Notes under the pieces: generated by a model
What the model saw: the letters and a program-made list of their open reading frames with translations, nothing else
Databases searched by the model: none
What the model was told of the DNA's origin: nothing
Assembly: GCF_029784155.1 (NCBI RefSeq)
Contig: NC_073691.1
Location: forward strand, 20,922,006-20,986,005
Reading direction: 5' to 3'
Source of the DNA: Uranotaenia lowii
Taxonomy: Eukaryota; Arthropoda; Insecta; Diptera; Culicidae
DNA: 64,000 nt
Translations under genes and position numbers: made by a program
In this document: positions 23,898 to 36,480 of the stretch, piece by piece
Numbering within the stretch: the stretch's first letter is position 1
Layout of the letters: each line of letters opens with the position of its first letter

Positions 23898-25451
23898 CAG
23901 TGAGCAAAATAAGAATAGTACTCTATGTGTTTTGCTTGTCAAAATATGAATGATTGAAAACAGCAAAATTTTCTTCTGCAATTTGTTTTAAATTGTTTAC
24001 TTTTTTTGAATGAAGCAATTGACATTGAGGACAAAAAATATGAAAAAAGGGCGTAAATAATAATACCACTTATGTTTTTCTACAAAAAAAAACAAGTTAT
24101 ATCTTAAAATTTAAAGTATATTATTATTATTATTTTTACCAACTATTTGAATAACTGCATTTTTAGGCGTTTTTTGAGTATAACAAAGGTTTGAAAAGGT
24201 GTTTTAAAAGAATTTCCTCTAGCACTAAGAAACTTGACATTTGAGCTATAATACTTTATCAAACTGCTTAATTTCTTCATTAAAATAAAATGAAATAATG
24301 TAACAATCGTTCTGTTTCGATTTTGAGTCAGAAAAAACAGGTTGGAAATCAAAAACTTTGATTTTTTTTTTCACTGTAAACCACACTATTTTCTAGTTTC
24401 ACGTCGTAGATGGCAGCACTATCTTGTAGTTAACACCAATTTAAGGCTCAATATTGATTTTCCAGGTTTATTTAGGCCCATATTCATTATTTCGAGGTAG
24501 TTTTCCAACACAGTTTTGTTGAAGTTCACGCTGCAGAAAGCTTTTCCGGACTTACAAAAAATCACCAGCACAAGAATGTACAACCGCCAAAATTCCTGCT
24601 TATCTCAACTTCCAAATCGATTGCAAATCATACCATTAATACTGCTAGCCGTCTGGTCCTTCAAGCTCCATCGGAAAGTACAACATTTTTCTGAATATCG
24701 GTTCTAGAAATTTACTTTTAGTGAACTTGATACAATTTTAATTTTTTTGTTGAGTGATTTTAGAATTTCCAAGGCGTTCGCAGGGTACCAAGTACTTATT
24801 TCTTGACCAAAATCATCCAACACACATGAATTAATCCCGGATATTTAAAAATAAGCATCAATTTGGTTTTATTGCAAAATAGTGCTGCCATCTATGACTT
24901 AAAACTAGAGAAATAGTGTTTGACTATTTAAAAACATTAGTATTTTTGAATTTGAAGTCTGCTTTTTAGATTCAAATCCAGCCTCAAATCTATGTTTCAT
25001 CATTTTGCATCATACTTATGAATGTTAATAATGAAATCAAGCAGTTCGATAAAGTATTATTGCTCAAATGTCAAATTCCTTAACGCTAAAGAAGCATATC
25101 TTAAAACCCCCTTTTAAAACCTTTGAAAACCTTTGGAAATTCTAGAAATCCCCTTAAAATGCAGTTAAATATCTATTCAAATAATTCGTAGAAGCATTAT
25201 TATTCACTTTTGCACAGCAAATTTTAAATCTTTAAATCTTTAAATCTTGTTTTTGTTGAAAAACACCCTTTTTTATATTTTCGGTCCTCAACGCCAATTG
25301 CAACGATAAAAAAAGTAAATTTATGCTTGAATTTATCCGTTACACAATTTGAAACAAATTGTAAAAGACAATTTCGGGGATTATTTTCAATCATTCATAT
25401 TTTAACAAGCAAAACATATAGGTAGTAGTACTATTCTTATTTCGCTCACTG
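23898..25451. mobile_element. Tc1/mariner-like foldback element with TA target site
   Basis: The left end is CAGTGAGCAAAATAAGAATA and the right end is its inverted counterpart, ending TTTCGCTCACTG. TA flanks both sides (23896-23897 and 25452-25453). The inverted arms run nearly to the centre: 'agatggcagcactat' at about 24409 pairs with 'atagtgctgccatct' at about 24881, and 'aatactttatcaaactgctt' with 'aagcagttcgataaagtatt'. A TA duplication and CAGT ends fit the IS630-Tc1-mariner superfamily. No transposase frame is present, so the element is non-autonomous. Divergence between the arms suggests moderate age. Confidence 0.8.
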
Positions 25452-25452
25452 T

Positions 25453-27450
25453 AGAAGCCATAAGCGCTGTTTTTCATTCTAATATAGAAGAACTTGATCG
25501 TGAAGTTTAGCAAGAGTGGTTTTTGAGGGCCGGGGAAGGTTTCTATAATATTTTGAGACCTCTCACTTTCTGGAAGGGGGGAGTGGGCCTCTTAAACAAA
25601 ACATGTTTGAATAACTCGAGAACAGATCATGCACATGGAACCAAATTTTGTATGGGAGTGTATTTGGATACGAAAAATGTTCCAAAAATGATTTCATATG
25701 GAAAAATGAGCGGGGAGGAAAGGAAAGGAAATTTTCGCACAATTCGAGAACAAATCAAGCAAACGGTATCAAATTTGGCATGCGAAGGTTTTTGGGTAGG
25801 AAGAATATTTCAAAGATGGTTTGAGACTCCTACCTCCTTCAAGTGTCGAGGTAGAAAATTGGAAGGGGCCTCCCATACAATTTTTTGCAAAATTCGAGAA
25901 CTTATCAAGCAAATGGAACCAAATTTGACATGGGTGATTTTTGGGTACGAGAAATGTTTCTTTGATTATTTGGGACTCCGCCCATTTCGATTGGGGAGAT
26001 ACAAAGTAGGGGAGGGGGTCTTCCATACAATTGAATGCTTTATTCGATAACACTAGTTTACTAGTTATTTAAAAAAAATCGTGAACTTTATTGACCGACC
26101 AATATTTTTAATGTAAAATCGGGCGCTGAATCCGAAAATGAAATTCAAAAAAATTTCAGTAGAACAGTTTTTGAGTTATGCTCCAAATATGAAATTTTGG
26201 AAAAAAATGTACTTGAACTTAGATTTAAATATCTCATTCTGCGTAACATTAATGTGAATTTTTTTTTGCATTTTAAAGGTGAATAAATTTGTCGATCACC
26301 TGAACTTCATTTTTATGAATAATCCAGACTTTATTATACAAAAAAACTAAAAAATGCACATTTTTAGAGAAAATTTTGTTTCAGTGAAATTTTTAAACTC
26401 GATGGTAACATTTCAATAATCTGATTTTTTATTGACCTAAAATTTCAATTCAAAAACGAAGATTTCAAGTGGTCAACAATACTCTTGATCATACATAAAA
26501 ATGAAGCTCAGGTGATTGATAGCAAATTTTTTCACCTTTAATATGAAAAAAAGAAAGTTCACATAAATGTCACGCAGACCGAGATATTTGAATCGAAGTT
26601 TATGTACTTTTTTTATTTTTCCAAAATTCCATATTTGAGGCATAACTCAAAAACTGTTCTACTTAGATTTTTTTGAATTCCATTTTCGGATTCAGCGCCC
26701 GATTTCACTTTAAAAATGATCTTCAGTTTACTAAGTTCAAAAATGCTGTAAACTAGTGTAACTAATCATGCAAATGAATCCAAATTTCACATAGAGTGGT
26801 ATAATGCTACGAGACAAGTTTTTACGATGTTTGAGACCCATTTGATCCATCACTGGGGGGCTGAGAAGGGGGGAGGGGTTTTTTTATGTTTCGAGACCCA
26901 GGGAGACTTTCATACAGTATTTTTGGATCACTCAAGAACTTATTATTCAAATTTAAGAGCAGAGGGTATTTGAGTAGAATTCTGTTTCTTTTATTATTTA
27001 AGGCTTCTTCCTCCTTTCACTGATTCGATAGGAAGGGAAACTTGTATACAATTTTTTTAATAGCTCCAGTGCTTATCTAGCAGTTGGTAACCAATTGGGA
27101 AAAGTATTTAAATACAAGAAATATGTCTAAGTTGATTTGGTTCCCCTCCCGGGTAGCTCATAAAATAAATTTAACCTAATTTCACAGGGAAGAGTAAAAA
27201 TGTATGAGAAATGATTCTACGGTTATTTAAAAAAACCTTTTCGCCTAACTTGAGAACTTATAAAAAAAAATGGAACCAAACTTGGAAGAAAAAATATTCT
27301 AGTGCGAAAATAGTTTCTATTTTTGTTTTAAGGAGAGATTCCACACAGCACAGAGCCGGGAATGGGGGAGATCTAATCACATAGTTTTTAAAAACTTTTC
27401 AAGCTATTTTTGACTGAAGTGGTTTTTTTGATTCAAGACCTCTCCATCTT
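25453..27450 (+). repeat. Degenerate tandem repeat, about 150-bp unit
   Basis: About seven diverged units repeat the order 'ttcgagaac..atcaagcaaatggaacc', 'aaatttg.catggg', 'ttttgggtacgagaaatgttt', 'tttgagac.cc', a G-rich run, and 'cccatacaa'. Clear starts are near 25615, 25742, 25890 and 26040 (continuing at 26762), with weaker ones near 26930, 27060 and 27245. A 175-codon open frame (25523-26050) spans three units but has no recognisable domain. The array is interrupted by the insertion at 26051-26758. Confidence 0.8.
26051..26758. mobile_element. CACTAG-ended foldback element with TAA TSD
   Basis: The ends are CACTAGTTTAC and GTAAACTAGTG, flanked by TAA at 26048-26050 and 26759-26761. Inner arms pair over about 250 bp, for example 'atcgggcgctgaatccgaaaatg' near 26118 with its complement near 26680, and 'gatcacctgaacttcattttta' near 26294 with its complement near 26497. 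A 3-bp TSD with CACTA ends is what is known for CACTA (EnSpm) elements; Harbinger elements also give TAA-type TSDs. It is 708 bp with no transposase. Deleting it rejoins a tandem unit ('ttcgataa' to 'ctaatcatgcaaatg'). Confidence 0.75.
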
Positions 27451-30339
27451 TCAGAGTAGAAACGAGAGAAAAGCCCTCATTGTAAAGATATCGAAAATTC
27501 ATTTATAATGAAATTATTTCCACACAATTTATTGACAACAAAAGTTTTTACATGGCGACCGTAGAAAAAATAGCTTGATGAATGTTTGCGTTATCACACA
27601 CAATTTTAAATAAAATTGTTGACGATTCTTTTTGTTTCGGTTGTAGTCGTTGTTTACTTTTTGGGTTGCACTCACGGACATCGGCGTAGAAGCCATTTCT
27701 CGGGCTTAATTTCAAGCCGGAGTAAGAAGTTCGTTGCCGCAACATAGAGGAATTTGAATGTAACGTTTTGAACGGTTAGAGTATTGTTGAGTAAAATAGG
27801 AACAGAAATCTTTCAAATTTTATTTTTAAAACCTTAAGCACCAGAGCTGCTTTAAAATCTTCGTTAAAATAATAAGCAAATTTTGAACAGTTTTTTCAAA
27901 GAGATTTCTTTTAAGAAAAGATTATTGATTATGCAAAATCTCAGATAACCAACATAACAAGAATTTGTGGTTTAGTTCTTGCTCCCAAAAGTTGCCAGAA
28001 ACCGTTTGACGCTTCTAAATTTTTCAATCTTGAGGGTTCATGGTCCAATTCCACCTGTCCCCTGATGCAGTAACAAACTGTACAATAACGAGCTGAAATT
28101 TTTCGCATAGAAAAAAAATGCGGAAAACATACCACAATGTTGTTGTAGGTCTCGGGAGAGATGCTCAACGTGGGTCATATCATTCCCAGCAAACACCCCA
28201 GCTACCGGTGAGAGGAGACAGAAAGACCTCACACATGAACTGCATTAATAAATAATAATTACTGGGGCGGCATCTTTCTGGATGCCATGTCGTATTTTTA
28301 ATCATTTCCCGATAGCGTCTCGGGTGTTAATTTATACGGCGATCGTTTAACGGAAGTTTCTTCAAAGGTTGAGTTTTGTAAAGCTACAGAAAGAAGTAGA
28401 GCACGGCTGTGAACAAATATTTTACAAACATTACAGTTGGTGGCAAAAATTTTTTTTAGAAAAAATATCAATTTTTCCTTAAATTTCTTGTGCTGAGTTT
28501 GTTCCGCTACAGCTCACGGATATCTGCCTAAGCTCATGGTGACGCATTGTTTGAATTAATAATGGTTTTATGACCTGATTTTATCGCACCGGATTAAGCC
28601 ACGTGATAAGATTCTGCTGCCCACGTCGACAAGGCTCAATGGGGAACAAGGGGATCTCAATGAACTTCATGATGATTCTACACCCCATACGCGCTTGCTA
28701 GAGCTTGTTAGAGACTAAAGATAATGGCATGTGCTATTTCCCAATGTGTAATTAGTCATCTACTGGTTAGGGTTCATTAATCATCATCATCTACATTTGC
28801 GTTGATTACCCTTCTTTCATCGCAGTTCCATTCCGATGGAAGGTACGGTAATTTATCTTCGCTTTCAGAGACTTACTCAGTTACAAACACAATTTTTATT
28901 ATTGGTCGGCTTGTAAAATGTCAACCTACAATGGTTGATGTTAGACGTTTGATGTTTACAACTCTCTTCATATTGCCCTCAATTTTCCTGTAACGCAAAC
29001 AGCAGTGAGAGCTGATAAGCGATGTCATCTTGATGATGTGTGAATCCGCCATAAAAATGACAGATGACAGGTTTGAACACTAATGAAGAACAGAAAATAT
29101 CTTAAGAGGTATCCTCGAAACAATTCCAACTACTAGCTCAAACAAATTCATTAAATTGTTTAAAGAATAAAATACGTTGAAAATTTGATGTACGTTGTTG
29201 CTTAGTTTAAGATTTTTTCCCTCAGTTATGAATTAATGATCAATTTTTGACGGTCGACAAAAACGTTATAGTTTTATTTCCTGTTAAATAATTTTTTCTA
29301 CTTTAATCTAGATTATCAAAAATCTGAGTAACAAAAACTAATGCTTCATATCCGTATACGGAAACTTTAAACCCACAAGCTTTATCTTGCTTTAATGGAT
29401 CAACAAACTGCGATAAAGCTCGCTGCTAATCTTCAGCACCCTACACAGGAAGCACATTCCCTAGGGCTAAAGATTTGAATTTTGCTTTTAAAATTCATAT
29501 TCACGGACTGGATTTACTGTTTAAATTCAAAATATGGCATCAATATTGGAAGAAATAATCTAAATATGGAATGTTGTTAGGATATGTAGAACTGCTCTTC
29601 TGGTATCAAACTCTCTATTTGGAATGTTTCGATTCCAATGCTAAAGTTTAATGTTCTGATATTTTTCTGTCACAACTCCACTCTGAAGAAAAAACTTATC
29701 CTACAACCCATAAAACCCAGGCTCATTTCCAAGATTAGATATCACTTTTCTCCGTAGGTGTTTGTGCTAGAGTTTTCCGCTTCTAGTTTACCGATTGCCA
29801 TCAACCTGTTCCCCGTTCTTGATGTTCTTATTTCTGTTGGCATCTGTTTTAAATATTAATGGCATGCCTCAAATTCCACGGCGGTGGTGGGACCTCAAGA
29901 AGCCGGTTGTGTCCGTAGGTGAACCTAGTTAAGATATGCAAATAGCACATTTCCTCATAGTGTCTCTCAACTCAACGTCTCTAAAGCTGTTGCGTGCCCT
30001 GGCTAGGGGTGATGTTCTTTCTGTTGCTCGTTTGCGGAATGATGTAAACAAACTGTTATACATACATTTGTACAATCAAAGCTGAGCTGAACTGAGTCGA
30101 GTCAAGTGGCAGCTGTGCCACCATAAAATTCTCACGGATCTGGTCCCCGGACCATGCATTATGTGTAGCTGCTGTCAAATATGGATGGAGTTCACTAATC
30201 GTACAAGACGTGTGTAGGAAGCTGGAGATTAGAAGCGAGCTTTATCGCAGTTTGTTGATCAAATAAACTGAGATTGTGGGGTTTAAAGTTTTTGAATACT
30301 AGCATGTATCTTTGGTTCTTTTACAGATTTTAGAACATC
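27451..30339. other. Unique sequence, no gene recognised
   Basis: About 2.9 kb of mixed composition contains no frame longer than 75 codons. It includes GC-balanced blocks (28000-28330, 28500-28760, 29750-30250) that could be conserved non-coding or intronic sequence. That cannot be judged without comparison to other species. Confidence 0.45.
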
Positions 30340-30510
30340 TACACGATAGTAGATTTCAGCACTATTGCAACTCAGATCCAAGTTTTTCGAATTTCAGATT
30401 CAGTTTAAGATTCGAATAAAAAATCAGATATTATAGGATGAATAACTCAAAAAGGTTCAAATTCTTTTAAAAAACTCACACAACTGAGTGTTTGAATTGA
30501 GATTAGGACA
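30340..30510 (+). repeat. Interspersed repeat, copy 1 (inverted partner at 43.6 kb)
   Basis: The segment around 'ctattgcaactcagatccaag', 'tttttcgaatttcagattca', 'taagattcgaataaaaaatcaga' and 'ataactcaaaa.ggtt' is present as a diverged reverse complement at about 43555-43715. It lies just outside the first 22-bp array. Confidence 0.7.
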
Positions 30511-30671
30511 GATTTTTTACGGTCTTACGGTTTCGACCATTTTTTGTGGTCTTTCTCAAGGGAACTGGAAGTTTATTTGATTATAATTAATCTTTAGCAT
30601 TGTTAGCGGACTATTCTAAATATGTAAACTCATGTATCTGTCTGCTGTGATTGTCAATATTGAATTTAATG

Positions 30672-33600
30672 TTCTAGAGAGTCCCCTCAGGAACTCTAAA
30701 GAGTCCCCTCAGGAACTCTAGAGAGTCAACTCTAGAGAGTCCCCTCTGGAACTCCAGAGAGTCCCCTCAGGAACTCTAGAGAGTCCCCTCAGGAACTCTA
30801 GAGAGTCCCCTCTGGAACTCCAGAGAGTCCCCTCAGGAACTCTAGAGAGTCCCCTCAGGAACTCTAGAGAGTCCCCTCAGGAACTCTAGAGAGTCCCCTC
30901 AGGAACTCTAGAGAGTCCCCTCAGGAACTCTAGAGAGTCCCCTCAGGAACTCTAGAGAGTCCCCTCAGGAACTCTAGAGAGTCCCCTCAGGAACTCTAGA
31001 GAGTCCCCTCAGGAACTCTAGAGAGTCCCCTCAGGAACTCTAGAGAGTCCCCTCAGGAACTCTAGAGAGTCCCCTCAGGAACTCTAGAGAGTCCCCTCAG
31101 GAACTCTAGAGAGTCCCCTCAGGAACTCTAGAGAGTCCCCTCAGGAACTCTAGAGAGTCCCCTCAGGAACTCTAGAGAGTCCCCTCAGGAACTCTAGAGA
31201 GTCCCCTCAGGAACTCTAGAGAGTCCCCTCAGGAACTCTAGAGAGTCCCCTCAGGAACTCTAGAGAGTCCCCTCAGGAACTCTAGAGAGTCCCCTCAGGA
31301 ACTCTAGAGAGTCCCCTCAGGAACTCTAGAGAGTCCCCTCAGGAACTCTAGAGAGTCCCCTCAGGAACTCTAGAGAGTCCCCTCAGGAACTCTAGAGAGT
31401 CCCCTCAGGAACTCTAGAGAGTCCCCTCAGGAACTCTAGAGAGTCCCCTCAGGAACTCTAGAGAGTCCCCTCAGGAACTCTAGAGAGTCCCCTCAGGAAC
31501 TCTAGAGAGTCCCCTCAGGAACTCTAGAGAGTCCCCTCAGGAACTCTAGAGAGTCCCCTCAGGAACTCTAGAGAGTCCCCTCAGGAACTCTAGAGAGTCC
31601 CCTCAGGAACTCTAGAGAGTCCCCTCAGGAACTCTAGAGAGTCCCCTCAGGAACTCTAGAGAGTCCCCTCAGGAACTCTAGAGAGTCCCCTCAGGAACTC
31701 TAGAGAGTCCCCTCAGGAACTCTAGAGAGTCCCCTCAGGAACTCTAGAGAGTCCCCTCAGGAACTCTAGAGAGTCCCCTCAGGAACTCTAGAGAGTCCCC
31801 TCAGGAACTCTAGAGAGTCCCCTCAGGAACTCTAGAGAGTCCCCTCAGGAACTCTAGAGAGTCCCCTCAGGAACTCTAGAGAGTCCCCTCAGGAACTCTA
31901 GAGAGTCCCCTCAGGAACTCTAGAGAGTCCCCTCAGGAACTCTAGAGAGTCCCCTCAGGAACTCTAGAGAGTCCCCTCAGGAACTCTAGAGAGTCCCCTC
32001 AGGAACTCTAGAGAGTCCCCTCAGGAACTCTAGAGAGTCCCCTCAGGAACTCTAGAGAGTCCCCTCAGGAACTCTAGAGAGTCCCCTCAGAACTCTAGAG
32101 AGTCCCCTCAGGAACTCTAGAGAGTCCCCTCAGGAACTCTAGAGAGTCCCCTCAGGAACTCTAGAGAGTCCCCTCAGGAACTCTAGAGAGTCCCCTCAGG
32201 AACTCTAGAGAGTCCCCTCAGGAACTCTAGAGAGTCCCCTCAGGAACTCTAGAGAGTCCCCTCAGGAACTCTAGAGAGTCCCCTCAGGAACTCTTGAGAG
32301 TCCCCTCAGGAACTCTAGAGAGTCCCCTCAGGAACTCTAGAGAGTCCCCTCAGGAACTCTAGAGAGTCCCCTCAGGAACTCTAGAGAGTCCCCTCAGGAA
32401 CTCTAGAGAGTCTCCTCAGGAACTCTAGAGAGTCCCCTCAGGAACTCTAGAGAGTCCCCTCAGGAACTCTAGAGAGTCCCCTCAGGAACTCCAGAGAGTC
32501 CCCTCAGGAACTCCAGAGAGTCCCCTCTGGAACTCCAGAGAGTCCCCTCAGGAACTCCAGAGAGTCCCCTCAGGAACTCCAGAGAGTCCCCTCAGGAACT
32601 CTAGAGAGTCCCCTCAGGAACTCTAGAGAGTCCCCTCAGGAACTCTAGAGAGTCCCCTCAGGAACTCTAGAGAGTCCCCTCAGGAACTCTAGAGAGTCCC
32701 CTCAGGAACTCTAGAGAGTCCCCTCAGGAACTCTAGAGAGTCCCCTCAGGAACTCTAGAGAGTCCCCTCAGGAACTCTAGAGAGTCCCCTCAGGAACTCT
32801 AGAGAGTCCCCTCAGGAACTCTAGAGAGTCCCCTCAGGAACTCTAGAGAGTCCCCTCAGGAACTCCAGAGAGTCCCCTCAGGAACTCCAGAGAGTCCCCT
32901 CAGGAACTCTAGAGAGTCCCCTCAGGAACTCTAGAGAGTCCCCTCAGGAACTCTAGAGAGTCCCCTCAGGAACTCTAGAGAGTCCCCTCAGGAACTCTAG
33001 AGAGTCCCCTCAGGAACTCTAGAGAGTCCCCTCAGGAACTCTAGAGAGTCCCCTCAGGAACTCTAGAGAGTCCCCTCAGGAACTCTAGAGAGTCCCCTCA
33101 GGAACTCTAGAGAGTCCCCTCAGGAACTCTAGAGAGTCCCCTCAGGAACTCTAGAGAGTCCCCTCAGGAACTCTAGAGAGTCCCCTCAGGAACTCTAAAG
33201 AGTCCCTCAGGAACTGTAGAGAGTCCCCTCAGGAACTCTAGAGAGTCCCCTCAGGAACTCTAGAGAGTCCCCTCAGGAACTCTAGAGAGTCCCCTCAGGA
33301 ACTCTAGAGAGTCCCCTCAGGAACTCTAGAGAGTCCCCTCAGGAACTCTAGAGAGTCCCCTCAGGAACTCTAGAGAGTCCCCTCAGGAACTCTAGAGAGT
33401 CCCCTCAGGAACTCTAGAGAGTCCCCTCAGGAACTCTAGAGAGTCCCCTCAGGAACTCTAGAGAGTCCCCTCAGGAACTCTAGAGAGTCCCCTCAGGAAC
33501 TCTAGAGAGTCCCCTCAGGAACTCTAGAGAGTCCCCTCAGGAACTCTAGAGAGTCCCCTCAGGAACTCTAGAGAGTCCCCTCAGGAACTCTAGAGAGTCC

Positions 33601-36260
33601 CCTCAGGAACTCTAGAGAGTCCCCTCAGGAACTCTAGAGAGTCCCCTCAGGAACTCTAGAGAGTCCCCTCAGGAACTCTAGAGAGTCCCCTCAGGAACTC
33701 TAGAGAGTCCCCTCAGGAACTCTAGAGAGTCCCCTCAGGAACTCTAGAGAGTCCCCTCAGGAACTCTAGAGAGTCCCCTCAGGAACTCTAGAGAGTCCCC
33801 TCAGGAACTCTAGAGAGTCCCCTCAGGAACTCTAGAGAGTCCCCTCAGGAACTCTAGAGAGTCTCCTCAGGAACTCTAGAGAGTCCCCTCAGGAACTCTA
33901 GAGAGTCCCCTCAGGAACTCTAGAGAGTCCCCTCAGGAACTCCAGAGAGTCTCCTCAGGAACTCCAGAGAGTCCCCTCAGGAACTCTAGAGAGTCCCCTC
34001 AGGAACTCTAGAGAGTCCCCTCAGGAACTCTAGAGAGTCCCCTCAGGAACTCTAGAGAGTCCCCTCAGGAACTCTAGAGAGTCCCCTCAGGAACTCTAGA
34101 GAGTCCCCTCAGGAACTCTAGAGAGTCCCCTCAGGAACTCTAGAGAGTCCCCTCAGGAACTCTAGAGAGTCCCCTCAGGAACTCTAGAGAGTCCCCTCAG
34201 GAACTCTAGAGAGTCCCCTCAGGAACTCTAGAGAGTTCCCTCAGGAACTCTAGAGAGTCCCCTCAGGAACTCCAGAGAGTCCCCTCAGGAACTCTAGAGA
34301 GTCCCCTCAGGAACTCTAGAGAGTCCCCTCAGGAACTCTAGAGAGTCCCCTCAGGAACTCTAGAGAGTCCCCTCAGGAACTCTAGAGAGTCCCCTCAGGA
34401 ACTCTAGAGAGTCCCCTCAGGAACTCTAGAGAGTCCCCTCAGGAACTCTAGAGAGTCCCCTCAGGAACTCTAGAGAGTCCCCTCAGGAACTCTAGAGAGT
34501 CCCCTCAGGAACTCTAGAGAGTCCCCTCAGGAACTCTAGAGAGTCCCCTCAGGAACTCTAGAGAGTTCCCTCAGGAACTCTAGAGAGTTCCCTCAGGAAC
34601 TCTAGAGAGTCCCCTCAGGAACTCTAGAGAGTCCCCTCAGGAACTCTAGAGAGTCCCCTCAGGAACTCTAGAGAGTCCCCTCAGGAACTCTAGAGAGTCC
34701 CCTCAGGAACTCCAGAGAGTCCCCTCAGGAACTCTAGAGAGTCCCCTCAGGAACTCTAGAGAGTCCCCTCAGGAACTCCAGAGAGTCCCCTCAGGAACTC
34801 CAGAGAGTCCCCTCAGGAACTCCAGAGAGTCCCCTCAGGAACTCCAGAGAGTCCCCTCAGGAACTCTAGAGAGTCCCCTCAGGAACTCTAGAGAGTCCCC
34901 TCAGGAACTCCAGAGAGTCCCCTCAGGAACTCCAGAGAGTCCCCTCAGGAACTCTAGAGAGTCCCCTCAGGAACTCTAGAGAGTCCCCTCAGGAACTCTA
35001 GAGAGTCCCCTCAGGAACTGTAGAGAGTCCCCTCAGGAACTGTAGAGAGTCCCCTCAGGAACTCTAGAGAGTCCCCTCAGGAACTCTAGAGAGTCCCCTC
35101 AGGAACTCTAGAGAGTCCCCTCAGGAACTCTAGAGAGTCTCCTCAGGAACTCTAGAGAGTCTCCTCAGGAACTCTAGAGAGTCCCCTCAGGAACTCTAGA
35201 GAGTCCCCTCAGGAACTCTAGAGAGTCCCCTCAGGAACTCTAGAGAGTCCCCTCAGGAACTCCAGAGAGTCCCCTCAGGAACTCCAGAGAGTCCCCTCAG
35301 GAACTCCAGAGAGTCCCCTCAGGAACTCCAGAGAGTCCCCTCAGGAACTCTAGAGAGTCCCCTCAGGAACTCTAGAGAGTCCCCTCAGGAACTCCAGAGA
35401 GTCCCCTCAGGAACTCTAGAGAGTCCCCTCAGGAACTCTAGAGAGTCCCCTCAGGAACTCTAGAGAGTCCCCTCAGGAACTCTAGAGAGTCCCCTCAGGA
35501 ACTGTAGAGAGTCCCCTCAGGAACTGTAGAGAGTCCCCTCAGGAACTCTAGAGAGTCCCCTCAGGAACTCTAGAGAGTCCCCTCAGGAACTCTAGAGAGT
35601 CTCCTCAGGAACTCTAGAGAGTCTCCTCAGGAACTCTAGAGAGTCCCCTCAGGAACTCTAGAGAGTTCCCTCAGGAACTCTAGAGAGTCCCCTCAGGAAC
35701 TCTAGAGAGTCCCCTCAGGAACTCTAGAGAGTCCCCTCAGGAACTCTAGAGAGTCCCCTCAGGAACTCTAGAGAGTCCCCTCAGGAACTCTAGAGAGTCC
35801 CCTCAGGAACTCTAGAGAGTCCCCTCAGGAACGCTAGAGAGTCCCCTCAGGAACTCTAGAGAGTCCCCTCAGGAACTCTAGAGAGTCCCCTCAGGAACTC
35901 TAGAGAGTCCCCTCAGGAACTCTAGAGAGTCCCCTCAGGAACTCTAGAGAGTCCCCTCAGGAACTCTAGAGAGTCCCCTCAGGAACTCTAGAGAGTCCCC
36001 TCAGGAACTCTAGAGAGTCCCCTCAGGAACTCTAGAGAGTCCCCTCAGGAACTCTAGAGAGTCCCCTCAGGAACTCTAGAGAGTCCCCTCAGGAACTCTA
36101 GAGAGTCCCCTCAGAAACTCTAGAGAGTCCCCTCAGAAACTCTAGAGAGTCCCCTCAGGAACTCTAGAGAGTCCCCTCAGGAACTCTAGAGAGTCCCCTC
36201 AGGAACTCTAGAGAGTCCCCTCAGGAACTCTAGAGAGTCCCCTCAGGAACTCTAGAGAGG
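30672..36260 (+). repeat. 22-bp minisatellite array, large arm
   Basis: About 254 units of 22 bp occupy 5.6 kb. Each unit reads GAGAGTCCCC followed by TCAGGAACTCTA, so it contains the palindromic cores CTCTAGAG and CCTCAGG, and AGAGT can pair with ACTCT in the same unit. Most units are identical. Variants (CTCCAGAG, CTGTAGAG, TCTCCTCAGG, GTTCCCTC) are clustered, and a marker pair of CTGTAGAG units at about 35017 recurs at about 35501, a spacing of 484 bp or exactly 22 units. Single-base deletions occur near 32090 and 33205. Stops in every frame rule out coding. Confidence 0.97.
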
Positions 36261-36480
36261 TCAGAAATCATTGAAAGGTCGTCGAGTCAAAGTTTTTGGG
36301 AGGTTATTAAGGCAGATCATCGGATTGCAAGTCACTTGAAGGTCGTCGAGTCTTTGATTGAAACGCATCTAGCTGATAAAAGGTTGTAATCGAGAGAGTT
36401 GGAAGGGCGTTGAACTGAAGACGACGGAAACGATCCGGAGGATATTGAAAATCATTGAGTAACCCCAACATCAGGAGCCT
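36261..36480 (+). repeat. Flank of the 22-bp array with GGTCGTCGAG motifs
   Basis: The sequence directly after the array begins 'ggtcagaaatcattgaaagg', then has 'tcgtcgagtc' twice (about 36278 and 36346) and similar degraded motifs. The first 35 bp or so recur as a reverse complement at about 43885-43920, near the inverted array. Confidence 0.7.

Noticed and set aside
25523..26050. 175-codon plus-strand frame
   Set aside because: It spans three diverged units of a non-coding tandem repeat and is cut by the CACTAG insertion. The apparent peptide is repeat-derived.
30672..36260. CRISPR-like array
   Set aside because: Units are directly adjacent with no unique spacers, and the context is eukaryotic. 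It is a minisatellite.
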